Source of the DNA: Clostridiales bacterium
Lineage (GTDB): Bacteria > Bacillota > Clostridia > Saccharofermentanales > Saccharofermentanaceae
DNA: 64,000 bases
Direction of reading: 5' to 3'
Assembly: GCA_017561715.1 (NCBI GenBank)
Contig: JAFZBN010000017.1
Span: 1 to 64,000 of the forward strand
Part shown: piece by piece, positions 8,613-17,844 of the stretch
How positions within the stretch are numbered: position 1 is the first letter of the stretch
How the letters are laid out: every line of letters starts with the position of its first letter
Position numbers and translations under genes: made by a program
Notes under the pieces: model-generated
Told to the model about the DNA's origin: nothing
The model's input: the letters and a program-made list of their open reading frames with translations, nothing else
Databases searched by the model: none

Positions 8613-9529
8613 ACGATCGGCTCCTTTTCTGCCTTGCCCTGTCCTCTCGGATAGCGGGCAGGCGTCGGGCGGATCTTGCGGATCACGAGGATCGTTCTCT
8701 TCATTTCCGTGCCCGGAAGGAGGAATTCGTGTACATCCTCGACGGTTCCGCCGAGCGTGACGATCGCCTTATTGGCCATCTCCAGTTCATCCTCGGCGTG
8801 GCCTTTCATGGCAAGGAAAATGCCGCCGATCTTTACATACGGCAGACAGTATTCGCAGAGTGTCGGAAGCGCGGCAACGGCACGAGCGGTGGCGATGTCG
8901 AACTTTTCTCTGTATTGCTTGTTCTTCGCGCCTTCTTCGGCACGGCTGTGGACCGCGGTGATGCCTTCAAGCTGCAGGTTCTCGCAGACGGCATCGAGGA
9001 AGTTGATGCGTTTTTTCAGGGAATCCAGAAGGGTCACTTCGAGTTCCGGCATGGTGACTTTGAGCGGAATACCCGGGAAACCCGCGCCGGTACCGACGTC
9101 GATCAGACTTAAGTCTTTTCTGTCCTTCTTTCTCTCCTCTTCTTCGATATGCGCGACAAGCGTCAGTGAATCGATGAAGTGACGGATGGCGATGCCCTGA
9201 TCGTCCACGATATTCGTCAGGTTCATCTTTTCATTCCATTTTCTGAGCATGGCCGCGTAGACCTGGAAAGCCTTGATGCTCTCGGCGGAAAGCGGGAGCG
9301 AGATGTCATGGCTTCCGGATGTCAGATACGGAGAGATCTCTTTTGCTTTGGAGATATCTTCTTCACTGGTAACGATGGGTTCATGCTGCGGCTTCTGCGC
9401 AGGGGCAGGAGCTGGCACGGGCTTATCGGAAGGCGCGGCTTTTGCCGGTTTCCCGCTTCTCAATGCCCTCTTTTGTTCCGGAGAAAGGTTCTTCCGGATC
9501 TCAGGTTTGATCCTCTTTTTGTTATCCAT
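8609..9529 (-). CDS. rsmG: 16S rRNA (guanine527-N7)-methyltransferase RsmG
   Basis: SAM-dependent methyltransferase that forms m7G527 in 16S rRNA. The conserved domain (about residues 65-290) has N-terminal NEKMNLTNI and HFIDSL, the SAM-binding DVGTGAGFPGIPLK, LLDSLKKRINFL and the late ARAVAALPTL. The 306-residue protein is longer than the usual ~235 because of an N-terminal Lys/Pro/Ala-rich extension of about 60 residues that looks unstructured. A frame stays open upstream to 9664, but the ATG at 9529 overlaps the mnmG stop by 8 bp and is the natural coupled start. It is adjacent to mnmG as in most Firmicutes; the downstream parA/parB often found here are missing. Confidence 0.93.
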   Translation of the reverse strand: MDNKKRIKPEIRKNLSPEQKRALRSGKPAKAAPSDKPVPAPAPAQKPQHEPIVTSEEDISKAKEISPYLTSGSHDISLPLSAESIKAFQVYAAMLRKWNEKMNLTNIVDDQGIAIRHFIDSLTLVAHIEEEERKKDRKDLSLIDVGTGAGFPGIPLKVTMPELEVTLLDSLKKRINFLDAVCENLQLEGITAVHSRAEEGAKNKQYREKFDIATARAVAALPTLCEYCLPYVKIGGIFLAMKGHAEDELEMANKAIVTLGGTVEDVHEFLLPGTEMKRTILVIRKIRPTPARYPRGQGKAEKEPIV

Positions 9530-11477
9530 CGTTTCTCTCTTTTCTTTCTTCTCGTTCTTCTCTTTTTCTTGCTTCCAGATAGACCAGAAGTACCGCGATA
9601 TCCGCAGGCGATACACCGGAGATACGGGATGCCTGTCCCAAGGACATCGGCTTTCTTTCGGCAAGCTTGCTTCTTGCCTCGAGCCTCAGGCCTTCGATCT
9701 GCTCATATGGGATATCCGGTGAAAGCTTCTTTGTCTCCAGAGCGGCAAACTTGCGGATGCGCTCTTCTTCAAGAGCCAGATAGCCTTCGTACTTGATGTC
9801 GACCTCGACGGCAAAGATCACGGAAGGCGCAAGTTCGGGGCGTCCTTCGTCGATCTCTTTCAGATCCTCGTAGTGAAGTTCCGGACGCTTGATCAGTTCC
9901 GCCAGAGAAATACCGGACTGTGTCGGCGTGGATCCGCATTTCGTGAGGATCTCGTGAAGTTTCTCACTCGGCGGAAGATATGTCGAGCGAAGACGGGTCT
10001 TTTCGTCTTCGATGGCTTTTTTCTTTGCTTCAAAAGCACTGTACCTGGCGTCATCGATCAGGCCGATCTCATGACCGATCTCGGTAAGGCGCATATCCGC
10101 GTTGTCCTGACGCAGGAAGATACGGTATTCCGCGCGGGAAGTCATCATACGGTACGGCTCTTTCGTTCCCTTGGTGACGAGGTCATCGATGAGAACACCG
10201 ATATAGGCCTGCGAACGGTCAAGGATGACCGGTGCTTTTCCAAGGACCTTCATAGCGGCGTTGATACCGGCCATCAGACCCTGCGCGGCGGCTTCCTCAT
10301 ATCCGGAAGAGCCGTTGATCTGGCCCGCGGTGAAAAGTCCTTTCAGACAGGTAGACTCCAAAGAAAGATCTGCCGTGGTCGGATCGATACAGTCGTATTC
10401 GATCGCGTAGGCCGCACGCTGGATATGGGCGTTCGAAAGACCCGGAAGCGAGTGGACCATCTGTACCTGAACGTCCTCAGGAAGGCTCGTGGAAAAGCCC
10501 TGAAGATAAAGCTCCTCCGTCTCTTCACCCATCGGCTCGACGAAGATCTGGTGGCGGCTCTTATCCGGAAAACGCATGAATTTATCTTCGATGGACGGAC
10601 AGTATCTCGGGCCCGTGCCTTCGATGACACCACTATAAAGCGGGGATCTGTCCATATTCTCGGTGATGACCTTTCTGGTCTCGGGCGTCGTCCAGATCGA
10701 ATAGCACGGGATCTGCTCCTCAGGCGGAGTGATGCCATTCATCTCGTTGGAGAAGGAGAAAGGCGGCATATCCGGTTCTCCGGGCTGGATCTCCATCACG
10801 GAAAGATCAACGGTCCTTCTGTTTACACGGACCGGTGTGCCCGTCTTAAAGCGCTGCATTCGGATGCCCGCGTCAGCCATGCTCTTGGAAAGGCCGACGG
10901 AACGGGAAAGTCCGTCCGGACCGCTTTCGAGGATGACTTCGCCTCGGATCGTTCTGGCTTCCATATACGTGCCGGAGCAGATCACGGCGGCCTTTACGTG
11001 ATAGCAGGCACCGCTTCTCGTTCTGATGCCGTTGATATTCTTGTTCTCATCCCAGAAAAGCTCGACGACTTCTGCCTGGACAAGAGAAATGTTTTCTTCC
11101 TTTTCGATCCTGGCCTTCATCTTCCTGCTGTAGGACGCTCTGTCCATCTGGGCTCTCGGGGAGAAGACCGCCGGTCCCTTGGATCTATTGAGCATACGGG
11201 TCTGGATCGCGGAAAGGTCCGCCATCTCGCCCATGATGCCGCCGAGGGCATCGATCTCGCGAACGAGTTGTCCTTTTGCCGTGCCGCCGATACTCGGGTT
11301 ACACGGAAGGTTTGCCAGCTGGTCGAGATGAAGTGTCAGAAGGAGCGTGGAAAGACCGAGGTGCGCACAGGCAAACGCAGCTTCACAGCCGGCGTGTCCC
11401 GCGCCGATGACCGCTACGTCAAAAGCACCTGCCTCATACCAGGATGCGTTTTCTTTTAACTGTTCCCAGTTTCCCAT
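9522..11477 (-). CDS. mnmG: tRNA uridine-5-carboxymethylaminomethyl synthesis enzyme MnmG
   Basis: FAD-dependent partner of MnmE that modifies the wobble uridine (position 34) of certain tRNAs. The 651-residue protein shows the FAD motif GAGHAGCEAA near residue 25, the conserved CNPSIGG and KGQLVREIDALGG, the two GidA signature regions (RMLNRSKGPA and the later GQINGSSGYEEAAAQGL) and the C-terminal helical domain. It lies 18 bp downstream of mnmE in the standard order. The ribosome binding site is weak (AAAGAAAG), which fits translational coupling to mnmE. Length and motifs exclude the short TrmFO enzyme. Confidence 0.97.
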   Translation of the reverse strand: MGNWEQLKENASWYEAGAFDVAVIGAGHAGCEAAFACAHLGLSTLLLTLHLDQLANLPCNPSIGGTAKGQLVREIDALGGIMGEMADLSAIQTRMLNRSKGPAVFSPRAQMDRASYSRKMKARIEKEENISLVQAEVVELFWDENKNINGIRTRSGACYHVKAAVICSGTYMEARTIRGEVILESGPDGLSRSVGLSKSMADAGIRMQRFKTGTPVRVNRRTVDLSVMEIQPGEPDMPPFSFSNEMNGITPPEEQIPCYSIWTTPETRKVITENMDRSPLYSGVIEGTGPRYCPSIEDKFMRFPDKSRHQIFVEPMGEETEELYLQGFSTSLPEDVQVQMVHSLPGLSNAHIQRAAYAIEYDCIDPTTADLSLESTCLKGLFTAGQINGSSGYEEAAAQGLMAGINAAMKVLGKAPVILDRSQAYIGVLIDDLVTKGTKEPYRMMTSRAEYRIFLRQDNADMRLTEIGHEIGLIDDARYSAFEAKKKAIEDEKTRLRSTYLPPSEKLHEILTKCGSTPTQSGISLAELIKRPELHYEDLKEIDEGRPELAPSVIFAVEVDIKYEGYLALEEERIRKFAALETKKLSPDIPYEQIEGLRLEARSKLAERKPMSLGQASRISGVSPADIAVLLVYLEARKREEREERKERNDG

Positions 11478-11495
11478 CTTTCTTTTCCGTTCTCC

Positions 11496-12932
11496 TTATT
11501 TTCCTACGCAGAAGCGTGAGAATATTGTATCTACAAGTGTATCGCTCACCGATTTTCCGGTGATCTCGCCGACATCCTCAAGGGCCGCGCGGATAAGAAG
11601 CGCAGGTCCTTCGAGCGGATCTCCCGCACGAAGCGCGGCGATGCTTTTTCCGACTTTATCCAGAGCCGAAGAAAGTACTTCGAAGTGTCTTCTATTGGTT
11701 ACGAGAAGTCCGGCGGAAGATGTCGCGCCCATCTCGTCGTACGCGTTTCTGATGAATTCCTCGATCTCGGAAAGGCCTTCGCCTGTCGCGGAAGAAAGAC
11801 TTCCACGAAGATCCGGAGTTTTGGAATATCCTTTTCCGGAGATCAGAGACATGACCTTCTCTTCCTGCTTTTTGACCGTCTCTTCATCGGATGTGTCGGA
11901 CTTACTGATCAGAAGAGCGATCTTTGTTTCTTTCGGAAGGCTCATGATCGGATCGATCAGATCGGTAATGGTCTTCTCTTCTTCGTCCGTCGATACGAGC
12001 CAGAGCACGACGTCCGCTTCGGTGATCGCCGCAGTCGCGCGGTCAACGCCGATCGCTTCGACAATATCATCCGTCTTTCTTATGCCTGCCGTGTCGATCA
12101 GTTTGACCGGAATACCGCGGATGCTCGTCTGGACTTCCAGCGTGTCTCTTGTCGTTCCCGGAACGTCGGTTACGATCGCTCTGTCGTAGCCGCTTAAGCA
12201 GTTCAAAAGCGAGGATTTACCGCTGTTCGGGATACCGCAGATGACGATCTTCATCCTCTCGGAAAGGATACGTCCCTGCTTATACGAATCGGTCAGTTCC
12301 TGAAGTCTTTTGTAAACGGACTTTTCCAGTTCCTCCGCGTAGTGGATCTTGGTCTCGTTATCATCCTCTTCTTCGATCTCATCGAGGAACATCTCGAAAA
12401 GAGAGAGCTGCAAATAAAGGACTGCCGAGATATTTTCGGCCTGCTCTTTTAAAGATCCGGAAAGCTGGGATTCCGCGGCGCGAAGCGCGAGCTCCGAGTC
12501 GGCGGCGATAACATCCATGACCGCTTCCGCCTGGGAAAGATCGAGTTTTCCTGCCATAAAGGCTCTCTTGGTAAATTCACCCGGTCCTGCCATTCGGGCA
12601 CCGTTTTCCAGCAAAACGCGAAGGATCTCCTGCCGGACGGTCAGACCGCCATGGCAAGAGATCTCCACAGATTCTTCACCGGTATAAGAATGGGGAGCAC
12701 AAAAACGAGTCAGCATGACTTCGTCGATCGTTGTCTCGTCGGACGGGTCGATCAATGTACCATAAGCCGCCGTATATCCGGCCATTTCCGCAACAGACTT
12801 TGCGTCGCCTGCCGCGCGACGGATACGGAATACCTTATCGGCAACTGCGCAGGAGCCTTCTCCGGCCATGCGGATCACAGCGATCCCGCTGACTCCGGGC
12901 GGCGTAGCACATGCACAATACGGCTTATCCAA
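11496..12932 (-). CDS. mnmE: tRNA modification GTPase MnmE
   Basis: GTPase that works with MnmG on tRNA wobble uridine. The order is an N-terminal tetrahydrofolate-binding domain, a helical domain and an inserted G domain with GIPNSGKSSLLN (P-loop, about 225), TTRD, DTAG, and SKSD in place of the usual NKxD. It ends with the conserved CVGK, whose cysteine is needed for activity. The first residues can be read from a TTG at 12938, but GGAGG lies 9 nt before the second TTG at 12932, which I take as the start. That gives 478 residues, usual for the family. The gene lies between jag and mnmG as in other Clostridia. Confidence 0.95.
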   Translation of the reverse strand: MDKPYCACATPPGVSGIAVIRMAGEGSCAVADKVFRIRRAAGDAKSVAEMAGYTAAYGTLIDPSDETTIDEVMLTRFCAPHSYTGEESVEISCHGGLTVRQEILRVLLENGARMAGPGEFTKRAFMAGKLDLSQAEAVMDVIAADSELALRAAESQLSGSLKEQAENISAVLYLQLSLFEMFLDEIEEEDDNETKIHYAEELEKSVYKRLQELTDSYKQGRILSERMKIVICGIPNSGKSSLLNCLSGYDRAIVTDVPGTTRDTLEVQTSIRGIPVKLIDTAGIRKTDDIVEAIGVDRATAAITEADVVLWLVSTDEEEKTITDLIDPIMSLPKETKIALLISKSDTSDEETVKKQEEKVMSLISGKGYSKTPDLRGSLSSATGEGLSEIEEFIRNAYDEMGATSSAGLLVTNRRHFEVLSSALDKVGKSIAALRAGDPLEGPALLIRAALEDVGEITGKSVSDTLVDTIFSRFCVGK

Positions 12933-12963
12933 GACCAATCGCCTCCCCCAAGGATTTTTGGTA

Positions 12964-13671
12964 TCAGCCCTCTAAAGTCACAACGACTCTTCTGTTCGGC
13001 TCTTCCCCTTCACTATGTGTGGTAACACCCTTTACACCCTGAAGCTCGGCATGAACGATTCTTCTCTCAGCCGGATTCATCGGTTCCATAACGAACTGGC
13101 GCTTATTGCGGAGTACCATGTTGGCAGCCTTGTGTGCCATGTTTACGAGAACTTCTTCTCTGTGCTTTCTGTATCCGCCGATATCGAGGATGACACGGAG
13201 TCTTTCCTCACTGTGGCGGTTAGCTACGAGATTTGTCAGATAAGAGATGGAATCCAGTGTCTCACCGTGACGACCGATCGCTGCGCCGCAGTCCTGGCCG
13301 TTAACCGTGATGTGGATCACGTCTTCTTCTCTGTAGGAATCAAGTTTACCGTGAATGCCGATACCGGAAAGTACTTCCGCTACGAAAGATACTGCCGCGT
13401 CCTCAGCTTCGCTTGCTTCGTCACCTTCGAAAGACTCATCGTCGCCGTAATATACGTCGCCGTCGTCCTCATCATCGATGACCTCAGATGCTTCGTCATC
13501 AACATCTGCCGTTACCTTAACCGTAACTTCCTTTTTGCCCAGACCCAGAAAGCCTTTGCCCTCTTCGAGGACTTCAACCTGTGCCTGATCCTTCTCTACA
13601 CCGAGTTCCGCAAGAGCCAGTTCAACTGCCTCTTCGACGGATTTAGCGGTCTTAGTTACTGTCTTTTCCAT
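12964..13671 (-). CDS. khpB: RNA-binding protein KhpB/Jag
   Basis: 235-residue RNA-binding protein linked in Firmicutes to cell elongation and envelope control. The N-terminal Jag domain (about 1-52, with GKGFLGLGKKEV) is followed by a very acidic linker, a KH domain containing IGRHGETLDSISYLTN, and a C-terminal R3H domain ending in EEPNRRVVVTL. All three domains are present. AGGAGG precedes the ATG. The gene follows yidC in the order conserved across Firmicutes. Confidence 0.94.
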   Translation of the reverse strand: MEKTVTKTAKSVEEAVELALAELGVEKDQAQVEVLEEGKGFLGLGKKEVTVKVTADVDDEASEVIDDEDDGDVYYGDDESFEGDEASEAEDAAVSFVAEVLSGIGIHGKLDSYREEDVIHITVNGQDCGAAIGRHGETLDSISYLTNLVANRHSEERLRVILDIGGYRKHREEVLVNMAHKAANMVLRNKRQFVMEPMNPAERRIVHAELQGVKGVTTHSEGEEPNRRVVVTLEG

Positions 13672-13717
13672 GGCTGCCTATACCTCCTTGCCGTGCGAAA
13701 AGCTCCGCACGATATAA

Positions 13718-14770
13718 TTATTTCTTCTTTTTACCGGAGCCTTTGCCCGAACCGGCATTTGCAGTCGCAACCGCCGCTTTCTTCTTAAAGGCCAGTCTCT
13801 TCTGCTCTTCGAGTTCTCTCTTTTTCTCCTCGAAAGGCTTATTGAACATATAGTGAGTAAGGATCGTCTGGATGATACCCATGATATTACCGATGATCCA
13901 GTAGAAACCGAATGCTGCCGGAAGCGCGAATGTAGTAAGGAGCATGAATACCGGCATAACGATGTTCAGGACCTTGGTCGTGCGCTGTGCCGGATCGTCC
14001 GGCTGATTGTTTGCGGGATTATTCTTCGCTCTCTCTTTGGCTTCCTTCTTCTTCTTCGCCTCAGGCTTCAGTTTGGAAGTCAGGACAGTCTGTGCGACCG
14101 TAGTGATAAGAACGATGATCGGGATGATCAGAAGCGGGAGATAAACAGACGCTTCCGAAGAAAGTTTGCTCGGATTCCATGTCGGAGTACGACCGAGGTC
14201 AAGACCCAGGAACTTCATGTCCGGGATCTGCTGGAGCTTGATGAGTCCGCTGTTGATCGCGGTGCTCATGGCTTTACCGTCCGTATGCAGACGGTTGATC
14301 AGTGAAATGTTATCGGACGTAACGCCCTTCATGGCAAGAAGTTCGCCGATCTTGGAAATGTTGCTGTTGCTTACGCCCATTACATAGCGAAGCGGCATAC
14401 GTACGATGTAGTATGTCGGGAAAAGGAAGAAGATCGGAAGGAAAGGTACGATACATCCGGAAAAAGAGGACGCGCCGTTCTCCTGGAAAAGCTTCTGCAG
14501 CTCTTCTGTCTGCTTCTGCTTATCGTCCGGATACTTTCTCTTGATCTCTGCCTGCTTATCGGAAAGCGCCTGCTGCTTCATCATAGCTTTTGCAGAACGG
14601 ATATTGAGCGGAACGGTAAGTCCGCGAACGATGACCGTAAGGAAAATGATAGCCAGACCGAAGTTGCCGAAGAACTCGTAAAGAAGGCTGGTAAGCCAAC
14701 CAAACAGAGTGGCGATCGGTCCAAAGATAAATTCACCGATTCCGAGTCGGAACAGTACTGATAATTGCAT
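13718..14770 (-). CDS. yidC: YidC/Oxa1 family membrane protein insertase
   Basis: Inserts proteins into the cytoplasmic membrane alone or with SecYEG. The 350-residue protein is of the short Gram-positive type, with about five membrane segments. The conserved hydrophilic groove arginine is in IVRGLTVPLNIRSAKAM (near residue 50), followed by the coiled cytoplasmic hairpin with KRKYPDDKQKQ. The C-terminal tail is lysine-rich, as in ribosome-binding YidC tails. No lipobox cysteine is evident in the first 25 residues, unlike Bacillus SpoIIIJ. AGGAG lies 6 nt before the ATG. Neighbours are yidD upstream and jag downstream. Confidence 0.94.
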   Translation of the reverse strand: MQLSVLFRLGIGEFIFGPIATLFGWLTSLLYEFFGNFGLAIIFLTVIVRGLTVPLNIRSAKAMMKQQALSDKQAEIKRKYPDDKQKQTEELQKLFQENGASSFSGCIVPFLPIFFLFPTYYIVRMPLRYVMGVSNSNISKIGELLAMKGVTSDNISLINRLHTDGKAMSTAINSGLIKLQQIPDMKFLGLDLGRTPTWNPSKLSSEASVYLPLLIIPIIVLITTVAQTVLTSKLKPEAKKKKEAKERAKNNPANNQPDDPAQRTTKVLNIVMPVFMLLTTFALPAAFGFYWIIGNIMGIIQTILTHYMFNKPFEEKKRELEEQKRLAFKKKAAVATANAGSGKGSGKKKK

Positions 14771-14788
14771 GTAAAACTCCTAAACCTT

Positions 14789-14998
14789 CTACTTCAACGG
14801 GTCATATCCGCCCTTGCTGAACGGATTGCAGCGCAATACCCTGCATATCCCTTTAAAAGTCCCTCTAAGGAAACCGTATTTTTCAAGTGCTTCTATCGTG
14901 TACTGCGAACACGTCGGAGTGAAGCGGCAGTGGCCGATGTGGCCTTCGCCGTGGGAGTTCTGATAAAACCGGATCAGTTTGATCGCCAGTTTCTTCAT
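14789..14998 (-). CDS. yidD: Membrane protein insertion efficiency factor YidD
   Basis: 69-residue basic protein of the YidD family, which assists YidC-dependent insertion. It carries the family signature with cysteines and [15 protein letters not shown], followed by the G(T/W)xxxxRxxRCNPF motif near the end. The ATG overlaps the rnpA stop by 4 nt, and yidC follows 18 bp later, which is the conserved order rnpA-yidD-yidC. Confidence 0.95.
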   Translation of the reverse strand: MKKLAIKLIRFYQNSHGEGHIGHCRFTPTCSQYTIEALEKYGFLRGTFKGICRVLRCNPFSKGGYDPLK

Positions 14999-15381
14999 GT
15001 GTTTTCTCCGTCAACTAAAAGGTTCAGCTTCGAAAGATGCCGCCCCATTTCTTTTTCCACGTCCTGATAAGAAGGGATCTCCACGGTGGATTTCATCAGA
15101 AAGATGATGTCATACCCCATCGGGATCCTCGGTTCATATGTTGAAAATGCCGCACGCAAAAGGCGCTTTGCGCGGTTCCTGGCAACTGCCGTCCTTCTTC
15201 CGTGTCCGTTGGTAAAACCGACTCGCACGAGGTCGATCGGGATCGGAGTACGATTATGACGAAGATTCGGGTTGCGCTTAAAACAATGTACGCTCAGGTA
15301 CTTCCCTGTCGCAAACGTCCCCCTCTTATAAACACGGGAGAACTCATAATTCCATCGCAATGTCTGCGTCGTCTTCAACAT
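14995..15381 (-). CDS. rnpA: Ribonuclease P protein component
   Basis: Protein subunit of RNase P, which helps the catalytic RNA mature tRNA 5' ends. The 128-residue protein has the N-terminal aromatic [13 protein letters not shown] region and the RNR motif ([15 protein letters not shown], about residues 68-82). Two insertions make it slightly longer than the usual ~115 residues. No strong ribosome binding site stands close to the ATG, but the N terminus aligns with the family start. It lies 50 bp downstream of rpmH and is presumably transcribed from the rpmH promoter. Confidence 0.95.
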   Translation of the reverse strand: MLKTTQTLRWNYEFSRVYKRGTFATGKYLSVHCFKRNPNLRHNRTPIPIDLVRVGFTNGHGRRTAVARNRAKRLLRAAFSTYEPRIPMGYDIIFLMKSTVEIPSYQDVEKEMGRHLSKLNLLVDGENT

Positions 15382-15431
15382 GGCCGAACCAGAAAGGCTT
15401 CCTTAGAAAAAAAGGACCACGCGGGTGATCC

Positions 15432-15566
15432 TTATACGGTAAGACTCTTTCTTCCCTTAAGTCTTCTTCTCTTAAGTACGTCACGTCCGGAAGCTGTCTG
15501 CATTCTTGCGCGGAAGCCGTGTACTTTAGATCTCTGCCTCTTCTTAGGCTGATATGTCATCTTCAT
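15432..15566 (-). CDS. rpmH: 50S ribosomal protein L34
   Basis: 44-residue, very basic ribosomal protein with the L34 pattern [15 protein letters not shown] then RMxTxxGRxVLxxRRxKGRK. It is read directly from the sequence. CCTCC at 15576-15580 (GGAGG on the minus strand) sits 9 nt before the ATG; a second in-frame ATG (MTYQ) is two codons later. It leads the rpmH-rnpA-yidD-yidC-jag-mnmE-mnmG-rsmG cluster. Normally dnaA lies directly upstream in the opposite direction; here alr does. Confidence 0.97.
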   Translation of the reverse strand: MKMTYQPKKRQRSKVHGFRARMQTASGRDVLKRRRLKGRKSLTV

Positions 15567-15633
15567 AAGGATATACCTCCAAAATTAGTTTCTTTACCTT
15601 TTTTCACGAATAATCGATACGAATAGCGATAGA

Positions 15634-15662
15634 ATTATACTAGGTGTCAAGAGTAAAGTCAA
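15634..15662 (-). promoter_or_regulatory. rpmH operon promoter
   Basis: On the minus strand there is TTGACT (15657-15662), a 17-bp spacer and TATAAT (15634-15639), a strong housekeeping promoter about 70 bp ahead of the rpmH ATG. A second TTGACA overlaps the spacer but is too close to the -10. Confidence 0.9.
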
Positions 15663-15694
15663 GTTTAAGGTGAAATAATCGGAGGTATGTCCGA

Positions 15695-16882
15695 TTACCA
15701 GATCGAGCTGTGCATCTGGACGATCTTTCCGTCCTGGATATAGACACGCGGGATGCGTTTTCCGACCAGGCAGGTCACTTCGTAGTTGATGGTATCGAGC
15801 ATATCGGAGATCTCATCGACCGGGATCTCACTGTGCTTGCCTCTTGCCTTCTGCGAACCGAAAAGAACGACCTCATCGCCGACCTTCGGCTTCTCTTCGA
15901 AGTCAGTAACGTCAACCATACACATATCCATACAGATATTGCCGACGACAGGTGCACGCTTACCGTGGATCAGGACCTCGGCGCGGTTGCTCAGGCGGCG
16001 CAGATATCCGTCCGCGTAGCCGATCGCGATCGTCGCGATAGTGCTGGGCTTTTCGGTCTTGAAATGACGGCCGTAGCTGATCGTCTCACCGGCCGGGATC
16101 TCTTTTACATGAACGACACTGGACTTCAGTGTCATGGCCGGGCGGACTTCAAAGTCCGTATACGGCTTCGGGCAGCCCTTCGGCATCATGCCGTAGGTGA
16201 TCAGTCCCGCTCTTACCATATCCATGTGCATCTGCGGGAAACGGATGATTCCGGCGCTGTTGCAGATATGCTTCGTCGGGATCGTCAGCCCGTGCTTTTC
16301 GAGCTCCTCGACCATTCTCATAAAGCAGTCATACTGCTTCATGGTGTATTCGTCGTCATCGGTGTCCGACATCGCGAAATGCGAGAACATGCCCTCGATC
16401 TCGATGCCCGGGAGCTCGGAGATCGCGAGGATCGCCTCAACGGAAGACTCGCCTTCCAGAAAGCCCAGACGGTTCATGCCGGTATCGTATTTAATGTGGA
16501 TGCGGGCCGTTCTTTCCAGGATGACCGCTTTCTTGGAGATCGATTTGGCGTACTCCAGAGAATAGACAGCCTGTTCGATATCGTTCTCGATCAGCTCATA
16601 GATACGTCTCGGATCGGTATGACCGAGGATCAGGATCGGGACGTTGATGCCGCTCTTTCTAAGTTCCAGCGCTTCGTCGAGCATGGAAACGACGAGCTTG
16701 TCCGCGCCGTTTTCGAGGAGGACTCTCGCGGTCTCGATCGCTCCGTGTCCGTACGCGTCAGCCTTTACGACCGCCATGATCTTCGCTGTACGCTTCGTGA
16801 CACGGCGGATCTCACGCATGTTCTCCGCCAGGATATCCAGGTTGATCTCCGCCCATGAACGATTCGGAAACTTATCCATCAT
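15695..16882 (-). CDS. alr: Alanine racemase
   Basis: PLP enzyme that converts L-Ala to D-Ala for peptidoglycan. The PLP-binding lysine is in VVKADAYGHG (Lys40), with the D-Ala-side residues in the MNRLGF, SAGI and GNICMDMCMVDVT stretches conserved. The 395-residue length is typical. The start is set at 16882 because ATGA overlaps the nnrD stop; the open frame continues 13 codons upstream inside nnrD. It supplies D-Ala for the ddl product encoded at 27955. Gene order kinase-metAA-nnrD-alr suggests one operon ending just before the rpmH promoter. Confidence 0.95.
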   Translation of the reverse strand: MMDKFPNRSWAEINLDILAENMREIRRVTKRTAKIMAVVKADAYGHGAIETARVLLENGADKLVVSMLDEALELRKSGINVPILILGHTDPRRIYELIENDIEQAVYSLEYAKSISKKAVILERTARIHIKYDTGMNRLGFLEGESSVEAILAISELPGIEIEGMFSHFAMSDTDDDEYTMKQYDCFMRMVEELEKHGLTIPTKHICNSAGIIRFPQMHMDMVRAGLITYGMMPKGCPKPYTDFEVRPAMTLKSSVVHVKEIPAGETISYGRHFKTEKPSTIATIAIGYADGYLRRLSNRAEVLIHGKRAPVVGNICMDMCMVDVTDFEEKPKVGDEVVLFGSQKARGKHSEIPVDEISDMLDTINYEVTCLVGKRIPRVYIQDGKIVQMHSSIW

Positions 16883-17817
16883 TTCTGCATTCCTTCTTCC
16901 CACTTCAATTCTTTGAAGCATGTTTCATAGTAGTCCCAGAGCATCGTCGGGAGCATCGCTCTTCTTCCGTGATCGGCGGCGCAGAGCTCTCCTGCCATGC
17001 TGTGGATGCCGACGGCACAGATGGAAGCGTCTTCTTCCGACATTCCCTGCGCCAGAAGTCCGGTCAGAAGACCGGCCAGTACATCTCCGGATCCGCCCTT
17101 GGCCATTCCGGAATTGTCTGCACGATTACTATACCACTTTCCGTCAGAAGTAAATATGTTGGTCTCGTTGCTCTTAAGGACCAGTGTGATCCCTTTTTCC
17201 TCGGCAAAAGCACTTGCGAGGTTCATCTTCTTCTCCGAAAAACCGGGGATCAGGCGGGCAAATTCGCCTCTGTGAGGTGTCAGCACTGCGGGGGCAAGAC
17301 CTCTGGAAGCACGAAGGCTCACTTCGTTCATCGCGTCCGGATCTTTTGCCAGATAAGAAAGTGCGCCGGCATCGAGCACCAGGTGTCTGGAGTTCTTTGC
17401 CGCCTGGCGGATCATGATACCGAGTTTTTCGGACGTCGGAGGAATACCCGGACCGATCAGGCACGCGTTCTTTTCGGGAAGCTGGTCGGAAAACCAGTTG
17501 ATATACGAAGAATTCACTACCGCAGAATTCGTTTTCACCATCGGAACGACGGCTCTTGTCGGAGCCATGTAGGCAAGACCGATCGCCTGCGGGCAGAGCG
17601 TCATCATCGGGGAAAGAAGGTCAGGTTCGGTGAGCACATAGACAAGGCCGACGCCGGATCTCAGTGCCGATGCTGCCGCCATATAGGCGGCTCCGCCCAT
17701 GCCGGGCGTACCTGCGCAGATCAGTGCTCTTCCGAAAGTCCCTTTGTGTCCGAAAGAAGGACGGACGGGGCATTTAGCGGAAATCAATTCCGGAGTGATC
17801 ATGATCGGTGTCTGCAT
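16879..17817 (-). CDS. nnrD: ADP-dependent NAD(P)H-hydrate dehydratase
   Basis: Repairs damaged hydrated NADH/NADPH using ADP. 312 residues, ribokinase-like fold. Diagnostic motifs are the N-terminal HKGTFGRALICAG, GPGI near residue 140, LVLDAGAL, VLTPHRGEFARL and the anion-hole NSGMAKGGSGDVLAG. It is a single-domain enzyme: the epimerase half (NnrE) found fused in many bacteria is absent. GGGAGG precedes the ATG. It overlaps alr by 4 nt, a pairing also common in Firmicutes. Confidence 0.93.
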   Translation of the reverse strand: MQTPIMITPELISAKCPVRPSFGHKGTFGRALICAGTPGMGGAAYMAAASALRSGVGLVYVLTEPDLLSPMMTLCPQAIGLAYMAPTRAVVPMVKTNSAVVNSSYINWFSDQLPEKNACLIGPGIPPTSEKLGIMIRQAAKNSRHLVLDAGALSYLAKDPDAMNEVSLRASRGLAPAVLTPHRGEFARLIPGFSEKKMNLASAFAEEKGITLVLKSNETNIFTSDGKWYSNRADNSGMAKGGSGDVLAGLLTGLLAQGMSEEDASICAVGIHSMAGELCAADHGRRAMLPTMLWDYYETCFKELKWEEGMQK

Positions 17818-17844
17818 ACCTTCACCTCCCTGATGTCGCCGAAC

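Noticed and set aside
9873..11459. 528-codon open frame antisense to mnmG
   Set aside because: Shadow of a certain gene; no motif.
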